64,000 nucleotides of DNA from Coccinella septempunctata (taxonomy: Eukaryota; Arthropoda; Insecta; Coleoptera; Coccinellidae), in the NCBI RefSeq assembly GCF_907165205.1, contig NC_058197.1, forward strand, positions 14,438,266-14,502,265, in the 5' to 3' direction. The position numbers were made by a program, and so were the translations under genes. The notes beneath the pieces are model-generated. The model was not told the origin of the DNA. It did no database searches and was given only the letters and a program-made list of their open reading frames with translations. Positions 10,925 through 19,205 of the stretch are shown here, piece by piece; the stretch's first letter is position 1; each line of letters begins with the position of its first letter.

Positions 10925-11865
10925 TTCTCTAACCTACTCATTCATGGGAACCCAAGGAGGTTGTCAATGTTGTTGACAAAACCGACGACATCCTTAGGGG
11001 CCTTGGCAATTACCTTGTGAGTATCCAGGACCGGTTTCAACATATGAATGGTTCTTAGGCCAGCCAGCTCTGGACACTGGAATACTATGTGTTCAGCTGT
11101 TTCTGCTTCTGATATACACAGCCTGCAACCCTCATCTGCTGACTTTCCCATACGGTACAAATGATATTTGTACCGACAGTGCCCGGTCAGCAGTCCCACC
11201 ATCACCCGAAGCTCAGCTCATCACAAGAGTCTTTGACTGAGTATGTCCAGGAGTGTTTCTTCAGAGGGTTATTGTGTTGTGAAACTCCCATTGTTGGACC
11301 ACTGTCTCATATTAGTATTTTCGAAGCCCACAGAAAGGCTCAGGTCCAGCAGGTGTTAACCTGGATGCTCTTTTTCCAAGTTCATCGACTTTATCATTTC
11401 CTTCAACACCACAATGCCCTGATACCCACAGTAGAGTCACTTTATTGTATTATGACACTCAGCATGTCAGCATAGATCCCTGGCAATGTGATTCCAGGGA
11501 CCTCAGCATGGGCTGGCTGATCGTGGTGACATAGATATGCGCCCCTTTGAGGTTCATTTTAAGACACCCCTGAGCGCAAACATAAACAGCCAGTGTCTCG
11601 GTCTGTAAAATAGAGGGTTCACTTCCCAGGGCTTCAGAGACACTTAGTTTAGGTCCATATACGCCAATGCCGATACCACTCTCTGACTTTGATCCTTCAG
11701 TAAACCTTGTGGATGACTTCTTGTCCAGACAAAAAGTAAGTCGAACTAATTTACTCATTTGGTCTGAAAGAACTGCAGGCGTTTTCTTTGGTGGCGTTCT
11801 TGTTATACAAAACCGAATGTTATGGCCCTTACATCCAGCTACAACCCCCGCCAAATATCTCTAGC
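10925..11865 (-). pseudogene. LINE ORF2 3' remnant: RNase H domain plus tail (family L1a)
   Basis: From 11,854 down, the minus strand encodes an RNase H domain: KKSSTRFTEGSKSESGIGIG (the first catalytic Asp of FTDGS is replaced by Glu), then SILQTETLAVYVCAQGCL carrying the second acidic residue. After a frameshift comes LLWVSGHCGVEGNDKVDELG, which carries the last Asp. From 11,205 down is the tail: MMVGLLTGHCRYKYHLYRMG, CRLCISEAETAEHIVFQC (a CCHC-type zinc motif) and PELAGLRTIHML. This order is that of I/Jockey-superfamily LINEs with RNase H. RT and endonuclease are missing and the frame is broken, so it is a 5'-truncated dead copy. Confidence 0.85.
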
Positions 11866-12469
11866 AACCACCCCCAAACCGCCCTCCACCCCTCACGCAT
11901 TAAACCCGTTTGTTTCGCGCCACAATCGAAATAATTGAAGGCGATTGTACGAATTCCATCAAACGGAAACAATACATAACCTCAATCCGTAGGGAAACAA
12001 ACAAACGCGAAGCGGCCCGCCGACAAACGATTTCAATTAAAATGGCGGAGTAAAAACAAAGGCGACAACGCAGGTGACTCGATCGCCGCCGAGGAGAATT
12101 TCAAAGCTCGCTTCTTATTTGCAAGAACAAAGATGCCGCGCGCCGGTAGTTGTCGCGTAACGAATGGGTGAAAATTGTAATTTGATTATTTTGTATTAAT
12201 TATGATCCGGTAGAGGGGGCCGCCGAGCGGTTTGCGGATAAATTAGAAATTCGTCTTTCTTGGGCGCGACACGGCGGGCGGTGCAGATTGGAAAATCACA
12301 GCGTGACATAAATGATGTTTTGTTTGGGGGGGGGGGGGGGGTTAGAGTGGGTGGTGATTTGGCGTCTTCCGCAATCTCAAGACCGAATTAACAGATAGAC
12401 TAAGCAGCAAATCTCCGAATGGTATTGTTTTCGTCTTATCAACATATATACAGACAGCGTGATTTCAAG
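11866..12469. other. Unassigned stretch with G homopolymer
   Basis: No gene recognised. Includes a 16-G run at 12,326-12,341. Confidence 0.5.
12326..12341 (+). repeat. G16 homopolymer
   Basis: Sixteen consecutive G. The second copy (28,179-28,194) has the second G replaced by C. Confidence 0.95.
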
Positions 12470-13238
12470 GGCGAAGCTTTCTTTTCGACAGAAGGTAAAA
12501 CTCACCAAAATAAGTCGTTTAACCAAAAATTGTCTATATAAAATATCCAAGATGGCTGAGATACAACCACTAGAAGTTCGACAAAATTTCATCGGATTAG
12601 ATACATCAGCTCACTTGTGAGAAAATCATAAGTGTTGTTACGAGCAATTAAGGGTCAGAAAAAAACTTAGAAAATCGAGGAAGTTTCTTGAAAATGCTTA
12701 TGCTAGTTATGTTGAAAAAGTGCTATGATGTTTCCCCAATTCATCCCGTTTATACGACGATTGTTGGAATGTTCGAACAAGAAGATTGTGATGCCCATTG
12801 CGAAAAAATTTGTGAATAATTTAGACGAATTTTATTGGAGAGAAGTATTATTCTATTTTTAACAGTTGTGTCCTAAGTCTCTTCTGCCAGTTGGTATCAA
12901 AATGTGCCATTTCATAAAATCGTGAAAGTTACTGAAAAATAATGAGAACAATTCGTCAATCCTAAGTTTCCATTTTCATTACCACGTAAATATCGAACGA
13001 GCCAATATCCTAAACGAAACCACATGGTCGAGATAAGTTTTTTCCCACTGCTTTGCGATAATTCAGGTATCAAACGTTCTAGGGTCGTATTAGGATCTAT
13101 TTCAGTAATAATTTTCAATTTTTTTTCAACTGTGTCATTTTCAAAGTTTTGTATAGGTGATTTTTGGTGACACGCTTCATTTTGACCACTAGACTCTACC
13201 TTCTGTTGAAAAAAGCCTCACCTTTAAATACACCCTGT
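12470..13238 (-). mobile_element. ACAGGGTGT-type non-autonomous element, copy in left repeat
   Basis: Read on the minus strand it starts at 13,238 with ACAGGGTGTATTTAAAGG, TGAGGCTTTTTTCAACAG and then AGGTAGAG. The body contains blocks shared with 44.4-45.5 kb and (inverted) 61.6-62.4 kb, including CCAAGATGGCTGAGATACAA and AACAAGAAGATTGTGATGCC. The opposite terminus seen at 44,395 (ACAGGGTGTTTTCAGAGG) is missing here, so this copy is truncated at its left. No ORF is conserved; short frames are incidental. Confidence 0.7.
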
Positions 13239-14766
13239 TCATTGTTATCATTGATACACTTGACAAAGATGAAAAGATAGTTTCTCTGTCTCTCTCTCTT
13301 TCTCAAAATACGGTGGGAACCCCAAGCCCTTCTGGGACTCAACGGCGGTCGAACGGTCGCGGAAGCCGGCACTCTACACAGCCTACAATAGGCTTGTTAT
13401 ACCTGCCCAATATATCTTTCTTCTGAATCGCCTACAGAGAGAATGTTCATGAATACTCACCTGTAGCCTCATCTCCTATGAACATTCCTTCTTTTTATTC
13501 ATTGTGATATTTTATTTTCGTGAGAAATTGGATCTATTGAATCGGTTAATGGATTTGACAGCATGTTTGTTTAGTCGTGAATGTTAGGTTGCCTAACTCC
13601 AGTTTTTGTCCCGCTTGCTGTCGTCGCCTAGCAGCGCAGAAAACAAACTCTTCGACTGTCAATTACCATAATAAGTAGCCCCATAAATCCTTCGACCAGT
13701 ATCAATAGCTCTTACCCTTCTAGAAGGCGATGACCCTTACTACTACCCACAAATCTCTCCTCGAATCCGCCGATGAAACCGTTTCCGCTTCCGCAGGTGT
13801 GCGGAGCGCCCCCCTTTGCCCGCCGCCGTCACAAACTATAACCTCAAAATTCGACGGTGCGTTGAGCCGCGTGATTTTCAATCTGCTTCGAAACTTTATA
13901 ATTGAATAATTTTTCAATAAAAACAAGCGGAGCGCGGAAAGTTGCGAGACCCGCGAGATTTTCGATTGAAAAAGAAATCCGACGGATGCGGGCGGATCGC
14001 GGGGGCTTAGGGGGTGGGTATCGCCCCCCGAGGGGGTGGTTCGTTCTGGCGGAAAATTGTCGGTACGGAAAAATTGCTATCTATTATCGATGCGTGGTCT
14101 TGTTTTGGGGTCGCGGTATTAATAAGGCGGATATGGCGCCCGGGGGTTAGCCCGTGAGTCGTTTGTTTCGATCATAGTCTGTTTGCGAAGGTATCTTGAT
14201 AATGATGTGCATATAACGGAAAATGCTTATGACATTCGTTGTGGGAGGTGACTTTTTGCGTGACTCCTTGGCTTCAGGATACAGTATTGAATGTGAATTT
14301 ATTATTTTTCCTTTAGTAAATAATAATAATTTGGGATACATTACGCTTTGAAGAGATAAGAAAGGGACATATGAGAGATACTGCCAAAATATTCGATTAA
14401 TATCTGATAATAATGCATAATTCTATTATTGAATGCACCTGTACATGGAAAACCTAACACCTGATAATATTTCATTCAATGAAATTTAAGTACAAAGTGT
14501 ACATCATCATGTTGAGCCAAATGAAGACAAGATAACCATGGTACCAGAATTATAATTCGATTATCCACAACAAAAGATGAGCTCAAAGGTTCAAGACAGG
14601 GTGTATTCAATGTTTGATTTTTATGAATAGCTTTACTTCACTATATTCATAATAATCTGCGAACTGTTCGAGTGATATTGAAGGTGAGTACACCGAATCC
14701 GATGGTTGCAGTACCAATACTTCACGATTAAGATATGAGAGCAATTTATTATAGAGAAGGAAATAT
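13239..14766. other. Unassigned stretch with GC-rich island
   Basis: No gene recognised. A GC-rich island spans about 13,790-14,150 and contains an 82-codon plus-strand frame without any known domain. A short inverted repeat GAATGTTCATGAA/TATGAACATTCC lies near 13,441-13,490. Confidence 0.5.
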
Positions 14767-14838
14767 AGGCTGAACTGGAATTTGAACCCTAATTTTTGCC
14801 CCATATCAAATCAATCATAAGCCCTAGACCATTGAGCC
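14767..14838 (-). pseudogene. tRNA-Pro pseudogene at array edge
   Basis: This is recognisable as a decayed copy of the array tRNA: the plus strand keeps TTTGAACCC (B-box complement) and CCTAGACCATTGAGCC (5' end and A-box complement). The anticodon arm is lost (TTTTTGCCCCATATCAAATC), and the T-stem and acceptor are mutated. It occupies the position expected for a unit immediately left of unit 1 (163 bp before), so it is probably the oldest, degenerated member of the array. Confidence 0.85.
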
Positions 14839-14929
14839 TGCTTGAAAGAGTTAACAGAGAATATCTATTGGTACTTGTACTTCCACCAGCCGATCAAAGC
14901 ACGAGAACTTACTGGAGAAGTAAAAATAT

Positions 14930-15001
14930 GGGCTCAACCGGGATTTGAACCCGGGACCTCTCGCACCCAAAGCGAGAATCATACCCCTAGACCATTGAGC
15001 C
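14930..15001 (-). tRNA. tRNA-Pro(UGG), array 1 unit 1
   Basis: Consensus gene; its left-hand spacer is the most diverged one in the array (TACTTGTACTTCCACC, ACTTACTGG). Confidence 0.95.
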
Positions 15002-15092
15002 TGATTGAAAGAGTTAACAGTGAATTTCCATTGGTACTGGTACTTTCACCAGTCGATCAAAGTACGAAAGCAAGCTGGAGAAGTAAAAATAT

Positions 15093-15164
15093 GGGCTCAA
15101 CCGGGATTTGAACCCGGGACCTCTCGCACCCAAAGCGAGAATCATACCCCTAGACCATTGAGCC
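15093..15164 (-). tRNA. tRNA-Pro(UGG), array 1 unit 2
   Basis: Consensus sequence. The spacer after it differs from array 2 by one base (15,180). Confidence 0.95.
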
Positions 15165-15255
15165 TGATTGAAAGAGTTATCAGTGAATTTCCATTGGTAC
15201 TGGTACTTTCACCAGGCGATCAAAGTACGAAAGCAAGCTGGAGAAATAAAAATAT

Positions 15256-15327
15256 GGGCTCAACCGGGATTTGAACCCGGGACCTCTCGCACCCAAAGCG
15301 AGAATCATACCCCTAGACCATTGAGCC
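15256..15327 (-). tRNA. tRNA-Pro(UGG), array 1 unit 3
   Basis: Consensus sequence; CTGGAG spacer type. Confidence 0.95.
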
Positions 15328-15418
15328 TGATTGAAAGAGTTATCAGTGAATTTCCATTGGTACTGGTACTTTCACCAGGCGATCAAAGTACGAAAGCAAG
15401 CTGGAGAAGTAAAAATAT

Positions 15419-15490
15419 GGGCTCAACCGGGATTTGAACCCGGGACCTCTCGCACCCAAAGCGAGAATCATACCCCTAGACCATTGAGCC
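15419..15490 (-). tRNA. tRNA-Pro(UGG), array 1 unit 4
   Basis: Consensus sequence; CTGGAG spacer type. Confidence 0.95.
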
Positions 15491-15581
15491 TGATTGAAAG
15501 AGTTAACAGTGAATTTCCATTGGTACTGGTACTTTCACCAGGCGATCAAAGTACGAAAGCAAGCTGGAGAAATAAAAATAT

Positions 15582-15653
15582 GGGCTCAACCGGGATTTGA
15601 ACCCGGGACCTCTCGCACCCAAAGCGAGAATCATACCCCTAGACCATTGAGCC
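15582..15653 (-). tRNA. tRNA-Pro(UGG), array 1 unit 5
   Basis: First unit of the first four-unit block. Confidence 0.95.
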
Positions 15654-15744
15654 TGATTGAAAGAGTTATCAGTGAATTTCCATTGGTACTGGTACTTTCA
15701 CCAGGCGATCAAAGTACGAAAGCAAGCTGGAGAATTAAAAATAT

Positions 15745-15816
15745 GGGCTCAAACGGGATTTGAACCCGGGACCTCTCGCACCCAAAGCGAGAATCATACC
15801 CCTAGACCATTGAGCC
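15745..15816 (-). tRNA. tRNA-Pro(UGG), array 1 unit 6, T-stem variant
   Basis: The plus strand reads CAAACGGG instead of CAACCGGG (15,753). In the tRNA this changes G65 to U and breaks the C49-G65 pair at the base of the T stem. Boxes and anticodon are intact. Confidence 0.9.
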
Positions 15817-15907
15817 TGATTGATAGAGTTATCAGAGAATTTCCATTGGTACTGGTACTTTCACCAGGCGATCAAAGTACGAAAGCAAGCTGGAGAAATA
15901 AAAATAT

Positions 15908-15979
15908 GGGCTCAACCGGGATTTGAACCCGGGACCTCTCGCACCCAAAGCGAGAATCATACCCCTAGACCATTGAGCC
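15908..15979 (-). tRNA. tRNA-Pro(UGG), array 1 unit 7
   Basis: Consensus; preceded by the GATTGATAG spacer variant. Confidence 0.95.
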
Positions 15980-16070
15980 TGATTGAAAGAGTTATCAGAG
16001 AATTTCCATTGGTACTGGTACTTTCACCAGGCGATCAAAGTACGAAAGCAAGCTGGAGAAGTAAAAATAT

Positions 16071-16142
16071 GGGCTCAACCGGGATTTGAACCCGGGACCT
16101 CTCGCACCCAAAGCGAGAATCATACCCCTAGACCATTGAGCC
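16071..16142 (-). tRNA. tRNA-Pro(UGG), array 1 unit 8
   Basis: Consensus; last unit of the first four-unit block. Confidence 0.95.
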
Positions 16143-16233
16143 TGATTGAAAGAGTTAACAGTGAATTTCCATTGGTACTGGTACTTTCACCAGGCGATCA
16201 AAGTACGAAAGCAAGCTGGAGAAATAAAAATAT

Positions 16234-16305
16234 GGGCTCAACCGGGATTTGAACCCGGGACCTCTCGCACCCAAAGCGAGAATCATACCCCTAGACCATT
16301 GAGCC
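16234..16305 (-). tRNA. tRNA-Pro(UGG), array 1 unit 9
   Basis: Consensus; start of the second four-unit block, matching unit 5. Confidence 0.95.
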
Positions 16306-16396
16306 TGATTGAAAGAGTTATCAGTGAATTTCCATTGGTACTGGTACTTTCACCAGGCGATCAAAGTACGAAAGCAAGCTGGAGAATTAAAAATAT

Positions 16397-16468
16397 GGGC
16401 TCAACCGGGATTTGAACCCGGGACCTCTCGCACCCAAAGCGAGAATCATACCCCTAGACCATTGAGCC
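16397..16468 (-). tRNA. tRNA-Pro(UGG), array 1 unit 10
   Basis: Block partner of unit 6 but without its T-stem mutation. Confidence 0.95.
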
Positions 16469-16559
16469 TGATTGATAGAGTTATCAGAGAATTTCCATTG
16501 GTACTGGTACTTTCACCAGGCGATCAAAGTACGAAAGCAAGCTGGAGAAATAAAAATAT

Positions 16560-16631
16560 GGGCTCAACCGGGATTTGAACCCGGGACCTCTCGCACCCAA
16601 AGCGAGAATCATACCCCTAGACCATTGAGCC
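16560..16631 (-). tRNA. tRNA-Pro(UGG), array 1 unit 11
   Basis: Consensus; block partner of unit 7, GATTGATAG spacer. Confidence 0.95.
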
Positions 16632-16722
16632 TGATTGAAAGAGTTATCAGAGAATTTCCATTGGTACTGGTACTTTCACCAGGCGATCAAAGTACGAAAG
16701 CAAGCTGGAGAAGTAAAAATAT

Positions 16723-16794
16723 GGGCTCAACCGGGATTTGAACCCGGGACCTCTCGCACCCAAAGCGAGAATCATACCCCTAGACCATTGAGCC
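16723..16794 (-). tRNA. tRNA-Pro(UGG), array 1 unit 12
   Basis: Consensus; block partner of unit 8. To its right the spacer type switches to CTGCAG. Confidence 0.95.
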
Positions 16795-16885
16795 GGATTG
16801 AAAGAGTTATCAGAGAATTTCCATTGGTACTAGTACTTTCACCAGCCGATCAAAGTACGAAAGCAAGCTGCAGAAGTAAAAATAT

Positions 16886-16957
16886 GGGCTCAACTGGGAT
16901 TTGAACCCGGGACCTCTCGCACCCAAAGCGAGAATCATACCCCTAGACCATTGAGCC
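16886..16957 (-). tRNA. tRNA-Pro(UGG), array 1 unit 13, T-stem variant
   Basis: The plus strand reads CAACTGGG (16,895), so G64 becomes A in the T stem, giving a C-A mismatch. Otherwise intact. Confidence 0.9.
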
Positions 16958-17048
16958 GGATTGAAAGAGTTATCAGAGAATTTCCATTGGTACTGGTACT
17001 TTCAATAGTCGATCAAAGTACGAAAGCAAGCTGCAGAAGTAAAAATAT

Positions 17049-17120
17049 GGGCTCAACCGGGATTTGAACCCGGGACCTCTCGCACCCAAAGCGAGAATCA
17101 TACCCCTAGACCATTGAGCC
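17049..17120 (-). tRNA. tRNA-Pro(UGG), array 1 unit 14
   Basis: Consensus; the left spacer has TTTCAATAGTCG instead of TTTCACCAGTCG. Confidence 0.95.
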
Positions 17121-17211
17121 TGATTGAAAGAGTTATCAGAGAATTTCCATTGGTACTGGTACTTTCACCAGTCGATCAAAGTACTGAAGCTAGCTGAAGA
17201 AGTAAAAATAT

Positions 17212-17283
17212 GGGCTCAACCGGGATTTGAACCCGGGACCTCTCGCACCCAAAGCGAGAATCATACCCCTAGACCATTGAGCC
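17212..17283 (-). tRNA. tRNA-Pro(UGG), array 1 unit 15
   Basis: Consensus; the left spacer has the unique ACTGAAGCTAGCTGAAG variant. Confidence 0.95.
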
Positions 17284-17374
17284 TGATTGAAAGTGTTATC
17301 AGAGAATTTCCATTGGTACTGGTACTTTCACCAGCCGATCAAAGTACGAAAGCAAGCTGGAGAAGTAAAAATAT

Positions 17375-17446
17375 GGGCTCAACCGGGATTTGAACCCGGG
17401 ACCTCTCGCACCCAAAGCGAGAATCATACCCCTAGACCATTGAGCC
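17375..17446 (-). tRNA. tRNA-Pro(UGG), array 1 unit 16
   Basis: Consensus; CTGGAG spacer. Confidence 0.95.
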
Positions 17447-17537
17447 TGATTGAAAGAGTTATCAGAGAATTTCCATTGGTACTGGTACTTTCACCAGCCG
17501 ATCAAAGTACGAAAACAAGCTGCAGAAGTAAAAATAT

Positions 17538-17609
17538 GGGCTCAACCGGGATTTGAACCCGGGACCTCTCGCACCCAAAGCGAGAATCATACCCCTAGAC
17601 CATTGAGCC
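17538..17609 (-). tRNA. tRNA-Pro(UGG), array 1 unit 17
   Basis: Consensus; followed by the first GATCGAGAG spacer. Confidence 0.95.
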
Positions 17610-17700
17610 GGATCGAGAGAGTAAACAGAGAATTTCCATTGGTACTGGTACTTTCACCAGTCGATCAAAGTACGAAAGCAAGCTGCAGAAGTAAAAATAT

Positions 17701-17772
17701 GGGCTCAACCGGGATTTGAACCCGGGACCTCTCGCACCCAAAGCGAGAATCATACCCCTAGACCATTGAGCC
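17701..17772 (-). tRNA. tRNA-Pro(UGG), array 1 unit 18
   Basis: Consensus; GATCGAGAG/CTGCAG spacers. Confidence 0.95.
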
Positions 17773-17863
17773 GGATCGAGAGAGTAAACAGAGAATTTCC
17801 ATTGGTACTGGTACTTTCACCAGTCGATCAAAGTACGAAAACAAGCTGCAGAAGTAAAAATAT

Positions 17864-17935
17864 GGGCTCAACCGGGATTTGAACCCGGGACCTCTCGCAC
17901 CCAAAGCGAGAATCATACCCCTAGACCATTGAGCC
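17864..17935 (-). tRNA. tRNA-Pro(UGG), array 1 unit 19
   Basis: Consensus; followed by a return to the GATTGAAAG spacer. Confidence 0.95.
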
Positions 17936-18026
17936 TGATTGAAAGAGTTATCAGAGAATTTCCATTGGTACTGGTACTTTCACCAGCCGATCAAAGTACG
18001 AAAACAAGCTGCAGAAGTAAAAATAT

Positions 18027-18098
18027 GGGCTCAACCGGGATTTGAACCCGGGACCTCTCGCACCCAAAGCGAGAATCATACCCCTAGACCATTGAGCC
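18027..18098 (-). tRNA. tRNA-Pro(UGG), array 1 unit 20
   Basis: Consensus; repeats the spacer pattern of unit 17. Confidence 0.95.
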
Positions 18099-18189
18099 GG
18101 ATCGAGAGAGTAAACAGAGAATTTCCATTGGTACTGGTACTTTCACCAGTCGATCAAAGTACGAAAGCAAGCTGCAGAAGTAAAAATAT

Positions 18190-18261
18190 GGGCTCAACCG
18201 GGATTTGAACCCGGGACCTCTCGCACCCAAAGCGAGAATCATACCCCTAGACCATTGAGCC
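18190..18261 (-). tRNA. tRNA-Pro(UGG), array 1 unit 21
   Basis: Consensus sequence. Confidence 0.95.
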
Positions 18262-18352
18262 GGATCGAGAGAGTAAACAGAGAATTTCCATTGGTACTGG
18301 TACTTTCACCAGTCGATCAAAGTACGAAAGCAAGCTGCAGAAGTAAAAATAT

Positions 18353-18424
18353 GGGCTCAACCGGGATTTGAACCCGGGACCTCTCGCACCCAAAGCGAGA
18401 ATCATACCCCTAGACCATTGAGCC
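18353..18424 (-). tRNA. tRNA-Pro(UGG), array 1 unit 22
   Basis: Consensus sequence. Confidence 0.95.
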
Positions 18425-18515
18425 GGATCGAGAGAGTAAACAGAGAATTTCCATTGGTACTGGTACTTTCACCAGGCGATCAAAGTACGAAAACAAGCTG
18501 CAGAAGTAAAAATAT

Positions 18516-18587
18516 GGGCTCAACCGGGATTTGAACCCGGGACCTCTCGCACCCAAAGCGAGAATCATACCCCTAGACCATTGAGCC
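18516..18587 (-). tRNA. tRNA-Pro(UGG), array 1 unit 23
   Basis: Consensus; followed by the GATCGACAG spacer variant. Confidence 0.95.
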
Positions 18588-18678
18588 GGATCGACAGAGT
18601 AAACAGAGAATTTCCATTGGTACTGGTACTTTCACCAGTCGATCAAAGTACGAAAGCAAGCTGCAGAAGTAAAAATAT

Positions 18679-18750
18679 GGGCTCAACCGGGATTTGAACC
18701 CGGGACCTCTCGCACCCAAAGCGAGAATCATACCCCTAGACCATTGAGCC
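18679..18750 (-). tRNA. tRNA-Pro(UGG), array 1 unit 24
   Basis: Last complete gene before the LINE. Confidence 0.95.
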
Positions 18751-18841
18751 GGATCGAGAGAGTAAACAGAGAATTTCCATTGGTACTGGTACTTTCACCA
18801 GTCGATCAAAGTACGAAAGCAAGCTGCAGAAGTAAAAATAT

Positions 18842-18885
18842 GGGCTCAACCGGGATTTGAACCCGGGACCTCTCGCACCCAAAGC
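18842..18885 (-). pseudogene. tRNA-Pro 3' half cut by LINE (array 1 unit 25)
   Basis: Only tRNA nucleotides 29-72 remain: part of the anticodon stem, the loop with TGG, the B box and the acceptor 3' strand. The LINE 3' end abuts on the 5' side, inside the anticodon stem. A box and acceptor 5' strand are missing. The intact counterpart is 34,695-34,766. Confidence 0.95.
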
Positions 18886-18908
18886 AAGTCAAATCAAGTC
18901 AAAAATAG

Positions 18909-18914
18909 TTTATT
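18909..18914 (-). promoter_or_regulatory. LINE polyadenylation signal
   Basis: AATAAA on the minus strand, about 23 nt upstream of the element's 3' end. Confidence 0.6.
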
Positions 18915-19205
18915 GAATGTTCATGTGTACAATTTGTGATATTCACTTCTAGCAATTCATTTTTACAACAGTAGTTCCTACTTTATGTATCCACTACAAT
19001 TCATTAAATATGAGAACTAATTCTATTGACAATTGGTGATATTTCTTTGTTTATGGTATCGTAAGGTTGATAAAGTCACAATTTAATTGTTACAGGAAAA
19101 ATAAAAATAAAAAAAAACCTGTTCGAAATAATTCTGAATAAATTTAACTATGTACAAGTGGGTATGGGATGTAAGACTATATACAAATGGGTATGGGATA
19201 TAAAA

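Larger units (their letters stand above)
7612..18885. repeat. 11.27-kb direct repeat, left copy
   Basis: This block is repeated almost base for base at 23,465-34,738 with a constant offset of 15,853 bp. By eye only two substitutions were found (12,327 G vs 28,180 C; 15,180 T vs 31,033 A) and no indel. The left match starts at CGAAGTCGAG and the right match ends at CCCAAAGC inside a tRNA-Pro gene. The 4,579 bp between the copies is exactly one full-length LINE. Confidence 0.97.
14842..18885 (-). repeat. tRNA-Pro(UGG) tandem array 1, 163-bp period
   Basis: There are 25 units of exactly 163 bp, each with a 72-nt tRNA-Pro gene on the minus strand and a 91-bp spacer. The tRNA has a 7-bp acceptor stem (GGCTCAA/TTGAGCC) with discriminator C, an A box (TGGTCTAGGGG), an anticodon loop TTTGGGT with anticodon TGG, and a B box (GGTTCAAATCC). 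It has no intron and no encoded CCA. An oligo-T (TTTTT) Pol III terminator lies 3 nt after each gene. Spacers fall into subtypes (CTGGAG vs CTGCAG, TTAACAG vs TTATCAG, GATTGAAAG vs GATCGAGAG). Units 5-8 (15,494-16,145) and 9-12 (16,146-16,797) form a duplicated four-unit block. The last unit is cut by the LINE. Confidence 0.97.

Noticed and set aside
14842..18208. Series of 89-codon plus-strand open frames repeating every 163 bp, like a multigene family of small proteins
   Set aside because: They are antisense translations of the tRNA-Pro genes and spacers (the EPGTSRTQSE piece is the reverse of the tRNA). Period and frame are set by the array.
14842..18885. CRISPR-like repeat-spacer array
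   Set aside because: The repeat is a 72-nt tRNA with A and B boxes and the 91-bp spacers are themselves homologous. The setting is eukaryotic and no cas genes are present.
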